Positions 7,981 through 17,677 of a stretch of 64,000 bases of DNA are shown piece by piece. Position 1 is the first letter of the stretch; each line of letters opens with the position of its first letter. Location of the stretch: contig NZ_CP146100.1 in NCBI RefSeq assembly GCF_037023755.1, positions 3,689,501-3,753,500 of the forward strand, in the 5' to 3' direction. This stretch comes from Saccharopolyspora sp. SCSIO 74807. Its GTDB lineage: Bacteria; Actinomycetota; Actinomycetes; Mycobacteriales; Pseudonocardiaceae. Under the pieces are notes generated by a model, which was given only the letters and a program-made list of their open reading frames with translations, ran no database searches and was not told the origin of the DNA. The translations under genes and the position numbers were made by a program.

Positions 7981-9567
7981 GTGGCACCTCCGGCCGGGCA
8001 GCTCCGCCCAGGGCGTTATCTACTCATCTTCTTGCTGGTCGTCGGCGCGCTGTACTCGCTGGTGTTCCTGACCGGGGACCAGAAGCCGACGCCGAAGCTG
8101 GGCATCGACCTGCAGGGCGGCACTCGCGTGACGCTGACCGCGCGCACGCCCACCGGGCAGCCACCGCCCAAGGAATCCCTGGACCAGGCCCGCCAGATCA
8201 TCGAGACGCGGGTCAACGGCATGGGCATCAGCGGCTCCGAGGTCAGCCAGGACGGCTCGAACCTGGTGATCACGGTGCCGGGCTCCGGTGGTGAGGACGC
8301 CAAGCAGCTCGGCCAGACCGCGGAACTGAACTTCCGCAAGGTCGCGCAGGCGGTCCCGAACACGCCCGCGCCGCCGCCCGGCGGGCCCGCGGGCACCACG
8401 CCGCAGGCCGCGCACGCGCAGCAGCAGCCGCCGCCGGGCGGTGAGCAGGCCGCCATCGAGGAGGCCAAGCGCACCCGGCAGAGCACCGACCCGGCCGTGC
8501 AGATGCAGGCGCTGCAAAGCCTGGACTGCAACGCCGAGGACCCGCTGCGCGGCAACGACGACCCCGCGCTCCCGCTGGTGGCCTGCGACCAGGCGAAGCA
8601 GCAGAAGTACGTGCTGGAGCCGGTCTTCCTGCCGGGCAAGGAAGTCGAGACCGCATCGGCGCAGCCCCCGGATCCGCAGGGCCAGGAGCCGGAATGGTCG
8701 GTCCAGGTGCAATTCAAGAGCGATGGCGCCAAGACCTGGGCGGACTTCACCTCCGCCAACATCGGCCAGCAGGCCGCGTTCGTGCTCGACGGCCAAGTCG
8801 TACAAGCGCCGAGGATCAATCAGGCGCTACTCGGTGGCAACGCCAAGATTACCGGCGGCTTCAACCAGCAGAGCGCGACCGACCTGGCCAACACGCTCAA
8901 GTACGGCTCGCTGCCGCTGGCCTTCGACCAGTCCGAGGCCGAGACGGTCTCGGCGACGCTCGGCGTGGCCTCGCTGGAAGCGGGCCTGATCGCGGGCGGC
9001 ATCGGCCTGGCGCTGGTCGCGGTGTACTGCCTGGCCTACTACCGGCTGCTGGGGATCCTCACGATCCTTTCCCTGGTGCTGTCGGCGGGCATCGTCTACG
9101 CGGTGCTGGTGCTGCTCGGGCGGTGGATCGGGTTCACCCTCGACCTCGCCGGTGTCGCCGGTTTCATCGTGGCGATCGGCATCACGGCCGACTCGTTCAT
9201 CGTCTTCTTCGAACGACTAAAGGACGAGGTCAGAGAGGGACGCACGTTCCGCTCCTCGGTGCCGCGCGCGTGGACCAGGGCCAAGCGCACGATCCTTTCC
9301 GCGGACGCGGTGAGCTTCCTGTCCGCCGCGGTGCTCTACGTGCTGGCGGTCGGCCAGGTGAAGGGCTTCGCGTTCACCCTCGGCATGTCGACCGTGCTGG
9401 ACCTGGTCGTGGTGTTCCTGGTGACGCATCCGCTGGTGGCGATGGCCTCGAAGAACAAGTTCCTGTCCAAACCCTCGGTATCCGGTCTGGGCGCGGTGCA
9501 GCGCATGGCCGCGCAGCAGCGGCGCGACGCCCGCTCCCGGGGTGCTTCCACGGCTAAGGAGGCTTGA
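7981..9567 (+). CDS. secD: Protein translocase subunit SecD
   Basis: SecD works with SecF to drive late steps of protein export using the proton gradient. The 528-residue protein has the first membrane helix near residues 12-30, then the conserved GIDLQGGTRVTL. A large periplasmic P1 region follows, containing a proline- and glutamine-rich insertion (about 125-160). Five C-terminal membrane helices complete it, with signature segments AGFIVAIGITADSFIVFFERLKDEVREG and GMSTVLDLVVVFLVTHPLV. GTG at 7981 is the start. secF begins three bases after the secD stop. The extracytoplasmic proline/glutamine linker is typical of actinobacterial SecD. Confidence 0.97.
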   Translation: MAPPAGQLRPGRYLLIFLLVVGALYSLVFLTGDQKPTPKLGIDLQGGTRVTLTARTPTGQPPPKESLDQARQIIETRVNGMGISGSEVSQDGSNLVITVPGSGGEDAKQLGQTAELNFRKVAQAVPNTPAPPPGGPAGTTPQAAHAQQQPPPGGEQAAIEEAKRTRQSTDPAVQMQALQSLDCNAEDPLRGNDDPALPLVACDQAKQQKYVLEPVFLPGKEVETASAQPPDPQGQEPEWSVQVQFKSDGAKTWADFTSANIGQQAAFVLDGQVVQAPRINQALLGGNAKITGGFNQQSATDLANTLKYGSLPLAFDQSEAETVSATLGVASLEAGLIAGGIGLALVAVYCLAYYRLLGILTILSLVLSAGIVYAVLVLLGRWIGFTLDLAGVAGFIVAIGITADSFIVFFERLKDEVREGRTFRSSVPRAWTRAKRTILSADAVSFLSAAVLYVLAVGQVKGFAFTLGMSTVLDLVVVFLVTHPLVAMASKNKFLSKPSVSGLGAVQRMAAQQRRDARSRGASTAKEA

Positions 9568-9569
9568 CG

Positions 9570-10799
9570 GTGTCGACAAACAGCGACGTCGCCCGTCCCG
9601 AGGGCGTGCTGCACCGGCTCTACACCGGCACCGGCGCGTTCGACATCGTCGGCAAGCGCTCCCGCTGGTACATCGCGCTGGGCCTGCTGACGCTGGTGTG
9701 CATCGGCGCCATGGGGTTCAAGGGCTTCAACCTCGGCATCGACTTCGAGGGCGGCACCAAGATCCAGCTGCCCGCGGCCGGTGCGCAGGGCCCGATCTCC
9801 GAGGACCAGGTCCAGGACGCCTTCCGGGACGCGGTCGGGCGACCGGCCGAGACCGTGCAGATCGTCGGTGCGGGCGACAGCCAGTCCATCCAGGTGCGCA
9901 GCGAGTCGCTCTCGCCGGACCAGGTCTCCGCGGTCAAGCAGACCCTGTTCGAGCAGACCCGGCCGCTCGGTGACAACGGGCAGCCGAGCCCGCAGGCGGT
10001 CAGCGACAGCGCGGTCAGCGGCACCTGGGGCGGTGAGATCACCCAGCAGGCGCTGCTCGCGCTCGGCGTGTTCCTGGTGCTGGTGACGGTCTTCCTGGCG
10101 TTCTACTTCGAGAAGTGGATGGCGGTGGCGGCGCTGATCGCGCTGCTGCACGACGTGGTGGCGACCGCCGGGCTGTACTCGCTGATCGGCTTCGAGGTCA
10201 CGCCGAGCACGGTGATCGGTCTGCTGACCATCCTCGGCTTCTCGCTCTACGACACCGTCGTGGTGTTCGACAAGGTCAAGGAGAACACCCGCGGCCTGCT
10301 CGGGCTGACCCGCCGGACCTATCCGGAGGCGGCGAACCTCGCGGTGAACCAGACCCTGATGCGCTCCATCAACACCTCGATCATCGCGCTGCTGCCGGTG
10401 CTCGGGCTGCTGGTGGTCGGCGCCGGGCTGCTCGGCGTCGGCGTGCTGCGGGACCTGGCGCTGGTGCAGCTGATCGGCATGCTGGCCGGCGTGATCTCGT
10501 CGATCTTCCTGGCCACGCCGCTGCTGGTGGACTTCAAGATGCGCGACCGCAAGTACCGCGCGCACGAGGCGAAGGTGTTCCAGCGCAGGCGCAAGGCCGC
10601 GGCGAAGGCCGCGGGCGAGGAGGAACCGGACGAGCCGGAGGAGCCCGCGCTGCAGGAGCGCGAGATGGCCGGTGCGAGCAGCACGGCCGCTGCCAAGGCG
10701 CCGACGCCCAGCGGCAAGAAGTCCGGTGGCGGTGGGCAGAACCGCCGTCGCCCGGGCGGCAAGTCCAGCCGTCCCAGCGGTAAGCGACGGCGTTCATGA
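9570..10799 (+). CDS. secF: Protein translocase subunit SecF
   Basis: SecF pairs with SecD in the inner membrane. The protein has helix 1 near residues 31-50, the conserved GIDFEGGTKIQL, a periplasmic domain, and five further helices with FSLYDTVVVFDKVKENTRGL. A basic, lysine/arginine- and glycine-rich C-terminal tail (about 330-409) ends in a highly charged stretch. GTG at 9570 is preferred to TTG at 9564, because AAGGAGG at 9556-9562 is seven bases from the former and only one from the latter. The stop overlaps the apt start (ATGA at 10796). Confidence 0.96.
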   Translation: MSTNSDVARPEGVLHRLYTGTGAFDIVGKRSRWYIALGLLTLVCIGAMGFKGFNLGIDFEGGTKIQLPAAGAQGPISEDQVQDAFRDAVGRPAETVQIVGAGDSQSIQVRSESLSPDQVSAVKQTLFEQTRPLGDNGQPSPQAVSDSAVSGTWGGEITQQALLALGVFLVLVTVFLAFYFEKWMAVAALIALLHDVVATAGLYSLIGFEVTPSTVIGLLTILGFSLYDTVVVFDKVKENTRGLLGLTRRTYPEAANLAVNQTLMRSINTSIIALLPVLGLLVVGAGLLGVGVLRDLALVQLIGMLAGVISSIFLATPLLVDFKMRDRKYRAHEAKVFQRRRKAAAKAAGEEEPDEPEEPALQEREMAGASSTAAAKAPTPSGKKSGGGGQNRRRPGGKSSRPSGKRRRS

Positions 10800-11338
10800 C
10801 CGAGGATGCCGTGCGGGTGGTTCACCCGGCGCTGCAGGACGCGGCGCGGCTGATCCGGGAGGTGCCGGACTTCCCGGAGCCGGGCGTGCTGTTCCGCGAC
10901 ATCAGCCCGCTGCTCGCGGACGGTCCCGCGCTGTCCGCGGTGGTCACCGCGCTCGCCGACGGATTCGAGTTCGACCTGGTCGCGGGCGTGGAGGCGCGCG
11001 GTTTCCTGGTGGGCGCGGCCGTCGCGCAGGCGCACGGCACCGGTGTGGTGGGGCTGCGCAAGCCGGGCAAGCTGCCGGAGGTCGCCGACCGGGTCGACTA
11101 CACCTTGGAGTACGGCTCGGCCGGACTGGAACTTCCGGCCGATGCCGTGCGCCCCGGGCAGCGGGTGCTGGTCGTGGACGACGTGCTGGCCACCGGCGGT
11201 ACGCTCAACGCGGCCTGCGAGCTGCTGCGCCGGGCCGGCGCGGAGGTGGCGGGCACGGCGGTCGTGCTGGAGCTGACCGCGTTGAACGGCCGCGCACGGC
11301 TCGACGGTGCCGGGGTGCACGCGCTGCTGGCCGTGTGA
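10796..11338 (+). CDS. apt: Adenine phosphoribosyltransferase
   Basis: This enzyme salvages adenine to AMP using phosphoribosyl pyrophosphate. The 180-residue protein has IREVPDFPEPGVLFRDISPLL near the start, the ARGFLVGAAVA loop, and the PRPP-binding signature VLVVDDVLATGGT near residue 122. It overlaps secF by four bases and reads in the same direction, so it is translationally coupled to the secretion genes. In mycobacteria a lipoprotein gene lies between secF and apt; that gene is absent here. relA begins 188 bases downstream. Confidence 0.95.
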   Translation: MTEDAVRVVHPALQDAARLIREVPDFPEPGVLFRDISPLLADGPALSAVVTALADGFEFDLVAGVEARGFLVGAAVAQAHGTGVVGLRKPGKLPEVADRVDYTLEYGSAGLELPADAVRPGQRVLVVDDVLATGGTLNAACELLRRAGAEVAGTAVVLELTALNGRARLDGAGVHALLAV

Positions 11339-11526
11339 CCGGCGGGACTGGGCTGATCGGTCCCGGTGAAGTCCGGGCGACGGTTCGCAGCCGAGAGTGA
11401 CCGTTCGGCGGTTCGGGGGATGCCCTGGGAAGGTCCGTAGCCCGAACGGCGTTATTCTCGATGTCCGGGTCGTGACCGCCTCAAGATCCGGGTGCACGTT
11501 GTCCCCTCCATGCCCGGGAGCGCGCG

Positions 11527-13836
11527 GTGAGCCAAGACGTCGAGTCTCCTGCCCCTGCGGCCGAGCAGGCCCGCCCTGCCTCGGCCACTCGCAGAGTGCG
11601 CGCTCGCTTGGCCAGACGGATCACGGCGCAGCGCGCGGCGGAGGTAAAGCAGGTGCTGGAACCGCTGGCCGCGGTGCACCGCGAACTGCACCCGCAGGCG
11701 GACCTGGCGCTGCTGCAGCGCGCCTACGACATCGCCGAGGACAAGCACAGCGAGCAGCGCCGGAAGTCCGGCGACCCGTACATCACGCATCCGCTGGCGG
11801 TCGCGACCATCCTCGGTGAGCTGGGCATGGACACCACCACGCTGGTCGCGGCGCTGCTGCACGACACCGTGGAGGACACCGACTACTCGGTGGAGCGGCT
11901 CAGCGCGGACTTCGGCGACGAGGTGGCGCACCTGGTCGACGGCGTGACCAAGCTGGACAAGGTCAAGCTCGGCGCGGCCGCGGAGGCCGAGACCATCCGC
12001 AAGATGATCATCGCGATGGCCCGGGACCCCCGGGTGCTGGTGATCAAGCTGGCGGACCGGCTGCACAACATGCGCACGATGCGCTTCCTGCCGCCGGAGA
12101 AGCAGGCCCGCAAGGCGCGGGAGACGCTGGAAGTGCTGGCTCCGCTGGCGCACCGGCTGGGCATGGCCACGATCAAGTGGGAGCTGGAGGACCTGGCGTT
12201 CGCCATCCTGCAGCCGAAGAAGTACGACGAGATCGTGCGCCTGGTCGCCAACCGCGCGCCGTCCAGGGACACCTACCTGCGCACCGTGACCGACGAGCTC
12301 TCCGGCCAGCTCGACGCGGCGCGGCTGGCCGCGAAGGTCGAGGGGCGGCCGAAGCACTACTACTCGATCCACCAGAAGATGATCGTGCGGGGCCGCGACT
12401 TCGACGACATCCACGACCTGGTGGGCGTGCGCATCCTGGTGGACGAGGTGCGCGACTGCTACGCGGCGATGGGCGTGGTGCACGCGCTGTGGCAGCCGAT
12501 GCCCGGCCGCTTCAAGGACTACATCGCCCAGCCCCGCTTCGGGGTGTACCAGTCGCTGCACACCACGGTGATCGGCCCGGAGGGCAAGCCGCTGGAAGTG
12601 CAGATCCGCACCCGCGAGATGCACCGCACCGCCGAGTACGGGATCGCCGCGCACTGGCGCTACAAGGAGACCAAGGGCCGCAACGGCACCGGCGTGCAGG
12701 GCGCCGTCGAGGTCGACGAGATGGCCTGGATGCGCCAGCTGCTGGACTGGCAGCGGGAGGCCGCCGACCCGGGCGAGTTCCTGGAGTCGCTGCGCTACGA
12801 CCTCGCCACCCGCGAGATCTTCGTGTTCACGCCGAAGGGCGACGTGATCACGTTGCCGTCCGGGTCGACCCCGGTGGACTTCGCCTACACCGTGCACACC
12901 GAGGTCGGGCACCGCTGCATCGGTTCGCGGGTCAACGGCAGGCTGGTGGCGCTGGAGCGCAAGCTGGAGAACGGCGAGGTCGTCGAGATCTTCACCTCCA
13001 AGGCGGAGGGGTCCGGCCCGAGCCGGGACTGGCTGTCGTTCGTCGCATCGCCGCGCGCCAAGACCAAGATCAAGCAGTGGTTCGCGAAGGAGCGCCGCGA
13101 GGAGGCCATCGAGTCCGGCAAGGACGCGATCGCCAAGGAGATCCGCCGTCTCGGCCTCCCGGTGCAGCGGCTGGTCACCGCCGACTCGATCGCCGCGGTC
13201 GCGCGCGAGCTGCACTACGTGGACGTCACCGCGCTCTACGCCGCGGTGGGCGAGCGGCAGCTTTCCGCGCACCACCTGGTGCAGCGGCTGGTCGCCTCGC
13301 TCGGCGGCGTGGAGCAGGCCGAGGACGAGATCGCCGAACGCTCCACCCCGTCCACCCTGCAGCAGCGCCGCCGCAGCACCGGCGACTCCGGTGTGGTCGT
13401 GAAGGACGCTGGCGATGTGTGGTCGAAGCTGGCGCGCTGCTGCACGCCGGTGCCCGGTGACGAGATCCTCGGCTTCGTCACCCGCGGCGGCGGGGTCAGC
13501 GTGCACCGCACCGACTGCACCAACGCCGACGACCTGCGCAAATCGCCGGAGCGGCTGGTCGAGGTGTACTGGGCGCCGTCGTCCTCGTCGGTGTTCCTGG
13601 TCGCGATCCAGGTGGAGGCGCTGGATCGGCACCGGCTGCTTTCCGACGTCACGAAGGTGCTCGCGGACGAGCGGGTGAACATCCTTTCCGCCTCGGTGAC
13701 CACGTCCAAGGACCGGGTGGCGGTCAGCCGCTTCTCGTTCGAGATGGGCGATCCGAAGCACCTCGGGCACGTGCTCAAGGCGGTGCGCAACATCGAGGGC
13801 GTCTACGACGTCTATCGGGTCACTTCGGCGACCTGA
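11527..13836 (+). CDS. relA: Bifunctional (p)ppGpp synthetase/hydrolase RelA/SpoT
   Basis: This is the long RSH enzyme that makes and degrades (p)ppGpp in the stringent response. The 769-residue protein has a metal-dependent HD hydrolase domain with [15 protein letters not shown] (about 98-112). The synthetase domain contains [16 protein letters not shown] and [12 protein letters not shown]. It is followed by a TGS domain ([19 protein letters not shown]), a conserved cysteine-containing region ([13 protein letters not shown]) and a C-terminal ACT domain. The intact HD motif suggests both activities, as in most actinobacterial Rel proteins. GTG at 11527 is the start. A strong hairpin separates its end from the convergent cyclophilin gene. 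Confidence 0.96.
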   Translation: MSQDVESPAPAAEQARPASATRRVRARLARRITAQRAAEVKQVLEPLAAVHRELHPQADLALLQRAYDIAEDKHSEQRRKSGDPYITHPLAVATILGELGMDTTTLVAALLHDTVEDTDYSVERLSADFGDEVAHLVDGVTKLDKVKLGAAAEAETIRKMIIAMARDPRVLVIKLADRLHNMRTMRFLPPEKQARKARETLEVLAPLAHRLGMATIKWELEDLAFAILQPKKYDEIVRLVANRAPSRDTYLRTVTDELSGQLDAARLAAKVEGRPKHYYSIHQKMIVRGRDFDDIHDLVGVRILVDEVRDCYAAMGVVHALWQPMPGRFKDYIAQPRFGVYQSLHTTVIGPEGKPLEVQIRTREMHRTAEYGIAAHWRYKETKGRNGTGVQGAVEVDEMAWMRQLLDWQREAADPGEFLESLRYDLATREIFVFTPKGDVITLPSGSTPVDFAYTVHTEVGHRCIGSRVNGRLVALERKLENGEVVEIFTSKAEGSGPSRDWLSFVASPRAKTKIKQWFAKERREEAIESGKDAIAKEIRRLGLPVQRLVTADSIAAVARELHYVDVTALYAAVGERQLSAHHLVQRLVASLGGVEQAEDEIAERSTPSTLQQRRRSTGDSGVVVKDAGDVWSKLARCCTPVPGDEILGFVTRGGGVSVHRTDCTNADDLRKSPERLVEVYWAPSSSSVFLVAIQVEALDRHRLLSDVTKVLADERVNILSASVTTSKDRVAVSRFSFEMGDPKHLGHVLKAVRNIEGVYDVYRVTSAT

Positions 13837-13870
13837 GCGGGCTGCGCAGCGCGAGGGGCCGCACAGCAAG

Positions 13871-13899
13871 ACGGGCCGCGCTGTTTCGGCGCGGCCCGT
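13871..13899. terminator. Bidirectional terminator between relA and the cyclophilin gene
   Basis: ACGGGCCGCGC at 13871-13881 pairs perfectly with GCGCGGCCCGT at 13889-13899 across a seven-base loop. It sits in the 79-bp gap between two convergent genes, so it can serve both strands. Confidence 0.8.
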
Positions 13900-13915
13900 C
13901 GTCGTTGCAGGTGCG

Positions 13916-14689
13916 TCAGGCGACCGCGGCGTCCTCGATGCGCACGGGCAGCTTCGGCTTGCCGTCGCCGGTGCCGCTTGCGTCACCGGCGCCCGCGACC
14001 TTGTCCACGGTCTGCAGACCGGGCTCGCCGACCGTGCCGAACGCGGTGTACTTCGGTGGCAGTTGTGAATCGCCGTAGACGACGAAGAACTGGCTGCCGT
14101 TGGTGTCCGGACCGGAGTTGGCCATCGCTAGCGTGCCGCGCGGGTACTTGGTGTCCGGACCGACCTCGTCCGGGAAGGAGTAGCCGGGGCCGCCGCTGCC
14201 AGTACCGCTCGGGTCGCCGCATTGCAGCACCTTCAAGCCCGCGGTGTTGGTCAGCCGGTGGCAGTCGGTGTTGTCGAAGTAGTCCGACTTCGCCAGGTGC
14301 GCGAAGTTGTTCGCCGCGCACGGGGCCTTCCCGTAGTCCAGCGTCACCGGGATCTCGCCCTGGCTGGTCTGCAGCGTCACGGCCTGCTTCTTCGGCGCGT
14401 CCGGCCCGGGCGGCTGCGGCGGCTGCACCGGTTTGGCCGGTGGCTCGCCGTTCGGGGTGTAAGCGCACGCCTTGTCCGCGGCAGGTGCCTGCTGCGGCGC
14501 GGGCGAGGCGGCGGGCTGCTCACCGCTGCCGCCGGTGAAGTAGAAGACGCCTGCGACCGCCAGGACGACCACGACCACGGTTGCACCGATGGCGATCACC
14601 CGGCGGCGTTTGGCCTGCTCGGCTCGCCGCGCCAGCTGGCGCTCGAGCTTGCGTTTGGCCGTCTGGCGCCGTTGCTCGTTGCTGGGCAC
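13916..14689 (-). CDS. Membrane-anchored or exported cyclophilin-type peptidyl-prolyl isomerase
   Basis: The 257-residue protein starts with a basic cytoplasmic segment (QRRQTAKRKLERQLARRAEQAKRRR) followed by one membrane helix (VIAIGATVVVVVLAVAGVFYF, about 29-49). A proline/alanine-rich linker leads to a cyclophilin domain outside the cell. Typical motifs are NFAHLAKSDYFDNTDCHRL, containing the catalytic arginine, and NGSQFFVVYGD. It should accelerate prolyl isomerisation of exported proteins. GTG at 14689 is chosen because GGGAGG stands just upstream, and the longer frame has no support. The gene reads opposite to relA. It corresponds in position to mycobacterial ppiB (Rv2582). Confidence 0.92.
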   Translation of the reverse strand: MPSNEQRRQTAKRKLERQLARRAEQAKRRRVIAIGATVVVVVLAVAGVFYFTGGSGEQPAASPAPQQAPAADKACAYTPNGEPPAKPVQPPQPPGPDAPKKQAVTLQTSQGEIPVTLDYGKAPCAANNFAHLAKSDYFDNTDCHRLTNTAGLKVLQCGDPSGTGSGGPGYSFPDEVGPDTKYPRGTLAMANSGPDTNGSQFFVVYGDSQLPPKYTAFGTVGEPGLQTVDKVAGAGDASGTGDGKPKLPVRIEDAAVA

Positions 14690-14947
14690 CTGCTCCCTCC
14701 CAGGGGTCCGAAGAGATCGGGACGAGCCTGAGTTTATGGGGCGCCCGGTTCGCCGGATCGAGCAGACCGTGCGGCAGGATAATCTAGGCTGAACGGGCCA
14801 CGTCCGCGCCCTCCGCCGCCGACCGCCGCCTCGCCGGTGATCCGCGCGCGGTGGCAGCCGTGGCCGCTGCTGTGTCCGCGGGTTCCGGCGCTGTCCCGCC
14901 CGCGGCCTCGGCCACCGTCCTGACCGATCGAAGAAGGGCTCGTTTTC

Positions 14948-15634
14948 GTGCTGGTGCTCGGGTTCCCGGCCGGACCTCTGCAGGCGAACTGCTACCTGCT
15001 CGCCGCGGGCGACGACGCGGAGTGCGTGATCGTCGACCCCGGCCAGGAAGCGGTCGCGGGATTGAACGAGCAGTTGCGCGAGCATCGGCTCACCCCGGCC
15101 GGGGTGCTGCTCACGCACGGGCACTTCGACCACGTCTTCTCCGCCGGCGAGGTGTGCCGGGCGCACGACGTGCCCGCCTGGCTGCACCCTGCGGACCGGT
15201 TCATGCTCACCGACCCCGCCGCGTCGCTGGGCCCGGAGGGCGCGCAGCTGTTCGCCGCGCTGCCGCCGTTGACCGCGCCGGAGGACGTCCGCGAGCTGGC
15301 GGACGGGCAGACCGTGCAGCTGGCCGGGCTCAGCTTCGGAGTCACCCACAGCCCAGGCCATACCGGCGGGTCGGTGCTGTTCGGCCTCGGCACGGAAGAG
15401 GGCGGCCGGCTGCTGCTGGCCGGGGACACCCTGTTCGCCGGGGCCATCGGGCGCACCGACCTGCCCGGCGGCGACCACGCGACGATGCAGCGCAGCCTGC
15501 GCGAGCGGGTGCTGCCGCTGCAGGACGACACGGTCGTCCTGCCGGGCCACGGACCCACCACGACCATCGGCCGCGAACGCGCGAGCAACCCGTTCCTGCT
15601 GGAGCTGTCCGCTCCGGCGCGCGACGGCCTGTGA
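14948..15634 (+). CDS. MBL-fold metallo-hydrolase (glyoxalase II-like)
   Basis: The 228-residue protein has the metallo-beta-lactamase metal motif THGHFDH near residue 56, a further histidine in [10 protein letters not shown], the bridging aspartate in [17 protein letters not shown], and PGHGP near the C terminus. This is the pattern of glyoxalase II and related thioester hydrolases. The substrate cannot be read from sequence. GTG at 14948 opens the frame with [17 protein letters not shown], typical for this group. It lies 28 bases upstream of hisS, matching the Rv2581c-hisS arrangement of mycobacteria, and is probably co-transcribed with hisS. Confidence 0.92.
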   Translation: MLVLGFPAGPLQANCYLLAAGDDAECVIVDPGQEAVAGLNEQLREHRLTPAGVLLTHGHFDHVFSAGEVCRAHDVPAWLHPADRFMLTDPAASLGPEGAQLFAALPPLTAPEDVRELADGQTVQLAGLSFGVTHSPGHTGGSVLFGLGTEEGGRLLLAGDTLFAGAIGRTDLPGGDHATMQRSLRERVLPLQDDTVVLPGHGPTTTIGRERASNPFLLELSAPARDGL

Positions 15635-15662
15635 CTTCGACGAGGACTGCGAACAACCGCTG

Positions 15663-16931
15663 ATGAGCACCTTCAACGCCCCCAAGGGCATCCCCGAGTA
15701 CTACCCGCCCGAGTCCGCCGGGTTCCTGGCCGTGCGCGAGGCGCTGTCCGACTCCGCGCGGCGCGCGGGTTACGGCTACATCGAACTGCCGCTGTTCGAG
15801 GACACCGCGCTGTTCGCGCGCGGCGTCGGCGAATCCACCGACGTGGTCAGCAAGGAGATGTACACCTTCGCCGACCGCGGCGGCCGGTCGGTGACGCTGC
15901 GGCCCGAAGGTACCGCGGGCGTGATCCGCTCGGTCATCGAGCACGGCCTGGACCGCGGCCAGCTGCCGGTCAAGCTGCACTACAGCGGTGCGTTCTTCCG
16001 CTACGAGCGGCCGCAGGCCGGGCGGTACCGGCAGTTGCAGCAGGTCGGCGTGGAAGCGATCGGCGTGGACGACCCGGCGCTGGACGCCGAGGTCATCGCG
16101 ATCGCCGACGAGGGCTACCGGCGGCTCGGGCTGACCGGGCACCGCGTCGAGCTGACCTCGCTGGGCGACGAGACCTGCCGCCCGGAGTACCGGGCCAAGC
16201 TGCAGGAGTTCCTGCGCGGCGTGGCGCTGGACGAGGACACCCAGCAGCGCGCGGAGATCAACCCGCTGCGGGTGCTCGACGACAAGCGGCCCGAGGTGCG
16301 GGAGCTGCTCGCGGACGCGCCGCTGATGGCCGACCACCTCTCCGCGTCGGCGAAGGAGCACTACGAGCAGGTCAAGCAGCACCTGGCCGACCTCGGCGTG
16401 CCGTACGTGGAGAACCCGCGGCTGGTGCGCGGGCTGGACTACTACACCAAGACCACGTTCGAGTTCGTGCACGACGGGCTCGGCGCGCAGTCCGGCATCG
16501 GCGGCGGTGGCCGCTACGACGGGCTGATGGCCGAGCTCGGTGGTGCGCCGCTGTCCGGTGTCGGGTTCGGGCTCGGGGTGGACCGCACCGTGCTGGCCTG
16601 CGAGGTCGAGGGCCTGCCGGTGGGCGATCAGGCCCGGTGCGACGTGTACTGCGTGCCGCTGGGGGAGGCGGCCAAGCGCAGGCTGGTCGCGGTGGCGGGC
16701 GGTCTGCGGGCCGCCGGTATCCGCGCCGACCTGGCCTACGGCGGCAAGGGGCTCAAGGGCGCGATGAAGGCGGCCGACCGGTCCGGGGCGCGGTTCGCGC
16801 TGGTGCTCGGCGAGCGGGATCTGGAAGCCGGGTCCGCGCAGCTCAAGGACCTCAGCACGGGTGAACAGCGGGCGGTCGCGCTGGACGATGCGGACAGCGA
16901 GGTCGCCGCCGCCGTCGGGAACTCGCGATGA
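15663..16931 (+). CDS. hisS: Histidyl-tRNA synthetase
   Basis: HisRS charges tRNA-His. The 422-residue length is normal. It begins [18 protein letters not shown]. Class II motif 2 is [20 protein letters not shown] near residue 115, the two histidine-binding motifs are [15 protein letters not shown] and [15 protein letters not shown], motif 3 follows at [10 protein letters not shown], and the anticodon-binding domain has [30 protein letters not shown] at 15663 is the start. The stop overlaps the next start in ATGA at 16928. Confidence 0.97.
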   Translation: MSTFNAPKGIPEYYPPESAGFLAVREALSDSARRAGYGYIELPLFEDTALFARGVGESTDVVSKEMYTFADRGGRSVTLRPEGTAGVIRSVIEHGLDRGQLPVKLHYSGAFFRYERPQAGRYRQLQQVGVEAIGVDDPALDAEVIAIADEGYRRLGLTGHRVELTSLGDETCRPEYRAKLQEFLRGVALDEDTQQRAEINPLRVLDDKRPEVRELLADAPLMADHLSASAKEHYEQVKQHLADLGVPYVENPRLVRGLDYYTKTTFEFVHDGLGAQSGIGGGGRYDGLMAELGGAPLSGVGFGLGVDRTVLACEVEGLPVGDQARCDVYCVPLGEAAKRRLVAVAGGLRAAGIRADLAYGGKGLKGAMKAADRSGARFALVLGERDLEAGSAQLKDLSTGEQRAVALDDADSEVAAAVGNSR

Positions 16932-17572
16932 GCGAGGCCGCGGCCGCGGATCACGTGGAGCTGGACCTGCTGGACCGGGCGACGATCCGCAAGCGCACCC
17001 GCAACGTCTGCATCGCCGCGCTGGTGGTGGCCGCGGCGTTCGGCGGCATCGTCGGGTTGCTCGCCGGTCCGGCCGGGTTCGGGATCACTGTGGTGGTCGT
17101 CGCGGTCCCGTTGCTGCTGCTGGCGTTCAGCGAGTCCCGCAAGACCGCCTGGATGAGCGGCAGCCGGGTGTCGATGCGGGCCATCGGCACCCGGGTGGTG
17201 GATCTGCACGCGGCGAAACGGCTGGACGTGGTCGTCACCGACATGCGCGGGATGCGGACCGTGAGCCTGTTGGCGAGCGGACCGCCGAACGACAAGGCGA
17301 TCACGGTCGCGTTGGCGATGTACGCGGGGACCGGTGGGCGCGAGCTCGGCGTGTACGCGCTGCGGCGCATCGCCGACACGTTGGCGGCGATCGGGGAGGC
17401 GCATGCGCTGGTGCTCTCGGAGCTGCTCGTGGCGCAGTTGCGGTCGGAGGCGCGCGGAGACGGTGCCGCGAACCGGCCGCTGTACCGGCTCGCGTCGATG
17501 GCGCCGCAGGGCCGGATGGCGCAGAAGTTGCATCCCGACGCCGTGGCCCGCTTCGTCACGACCCTCGACTGA
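16928..17572 (+). CDS. Membrane protein of unknown function downstream of hisS
   Basis: The 214-residue protein has two membrane helices close to the N terminus (about 28-46 and 47-65: [19 protein letters not shown] and [17 protein letters not shown]). A cytoplasmic domain follows, with [35 protein letters not shown] and an arginine-rich helical end. I do not recognise a characterised family, but it reads as a conserved actinobacterial membrane protein. The start overlaps the hisS stop by four bases, so it is translationally coupled to hisS. The converging YibE/F gene lies 98 bases away. Confidence 0.8.
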   Translation: MSEAAAADHVELDLLDRATIRKRTRNVCIAALVVAAAFGGIVGLLAGPAGFGITVVVVAVPLLLLAFSESRKTAWMSGSRVSMRAIGTRVVDLHAAKRLDVVVTDMRGMRTVSLLASGPPNDKAITVALAMYAGTGGRELGVYALRRIADTLAAIGEAHALVLSELLVAQLRSEARGDGAANRPLYRLASMAPQGRMAQKLHPDAVARFVTTLD

Positions 17573-17624
17573 CCGTCTTCGCCAGCGCCGACGCGCGCAC
17601 CCGCGCGAGGAACCGGTTCCGAAC

Positions 17625-17677
17625 GGAGTGAACGGACCGCTGGTCCCACTAGATTGGGCGAGCAGGCCGTTCACTCC
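17625..17677. repeat. Long palindromic repeat/terminator, copy 1
   Basis: GGAGTGAACGG at 17625-17635 pairs perfectly with CCGTTCACTCC at 17667-17677. Inside are GCT/AGC and CCCA/TGGG pairs around a CTAGAT apex, giving one long interrupted hairpin. The first 15 bases, GGAGTGAACGGACCG, recur exactly at 60326-60340, where they start another hairpin between convergent genes. The right arm includes the stop codon of the minus-strand gene at 17671. Probable bidirectional terminator and member of a dispersed repeat family. Confidence 0.75.
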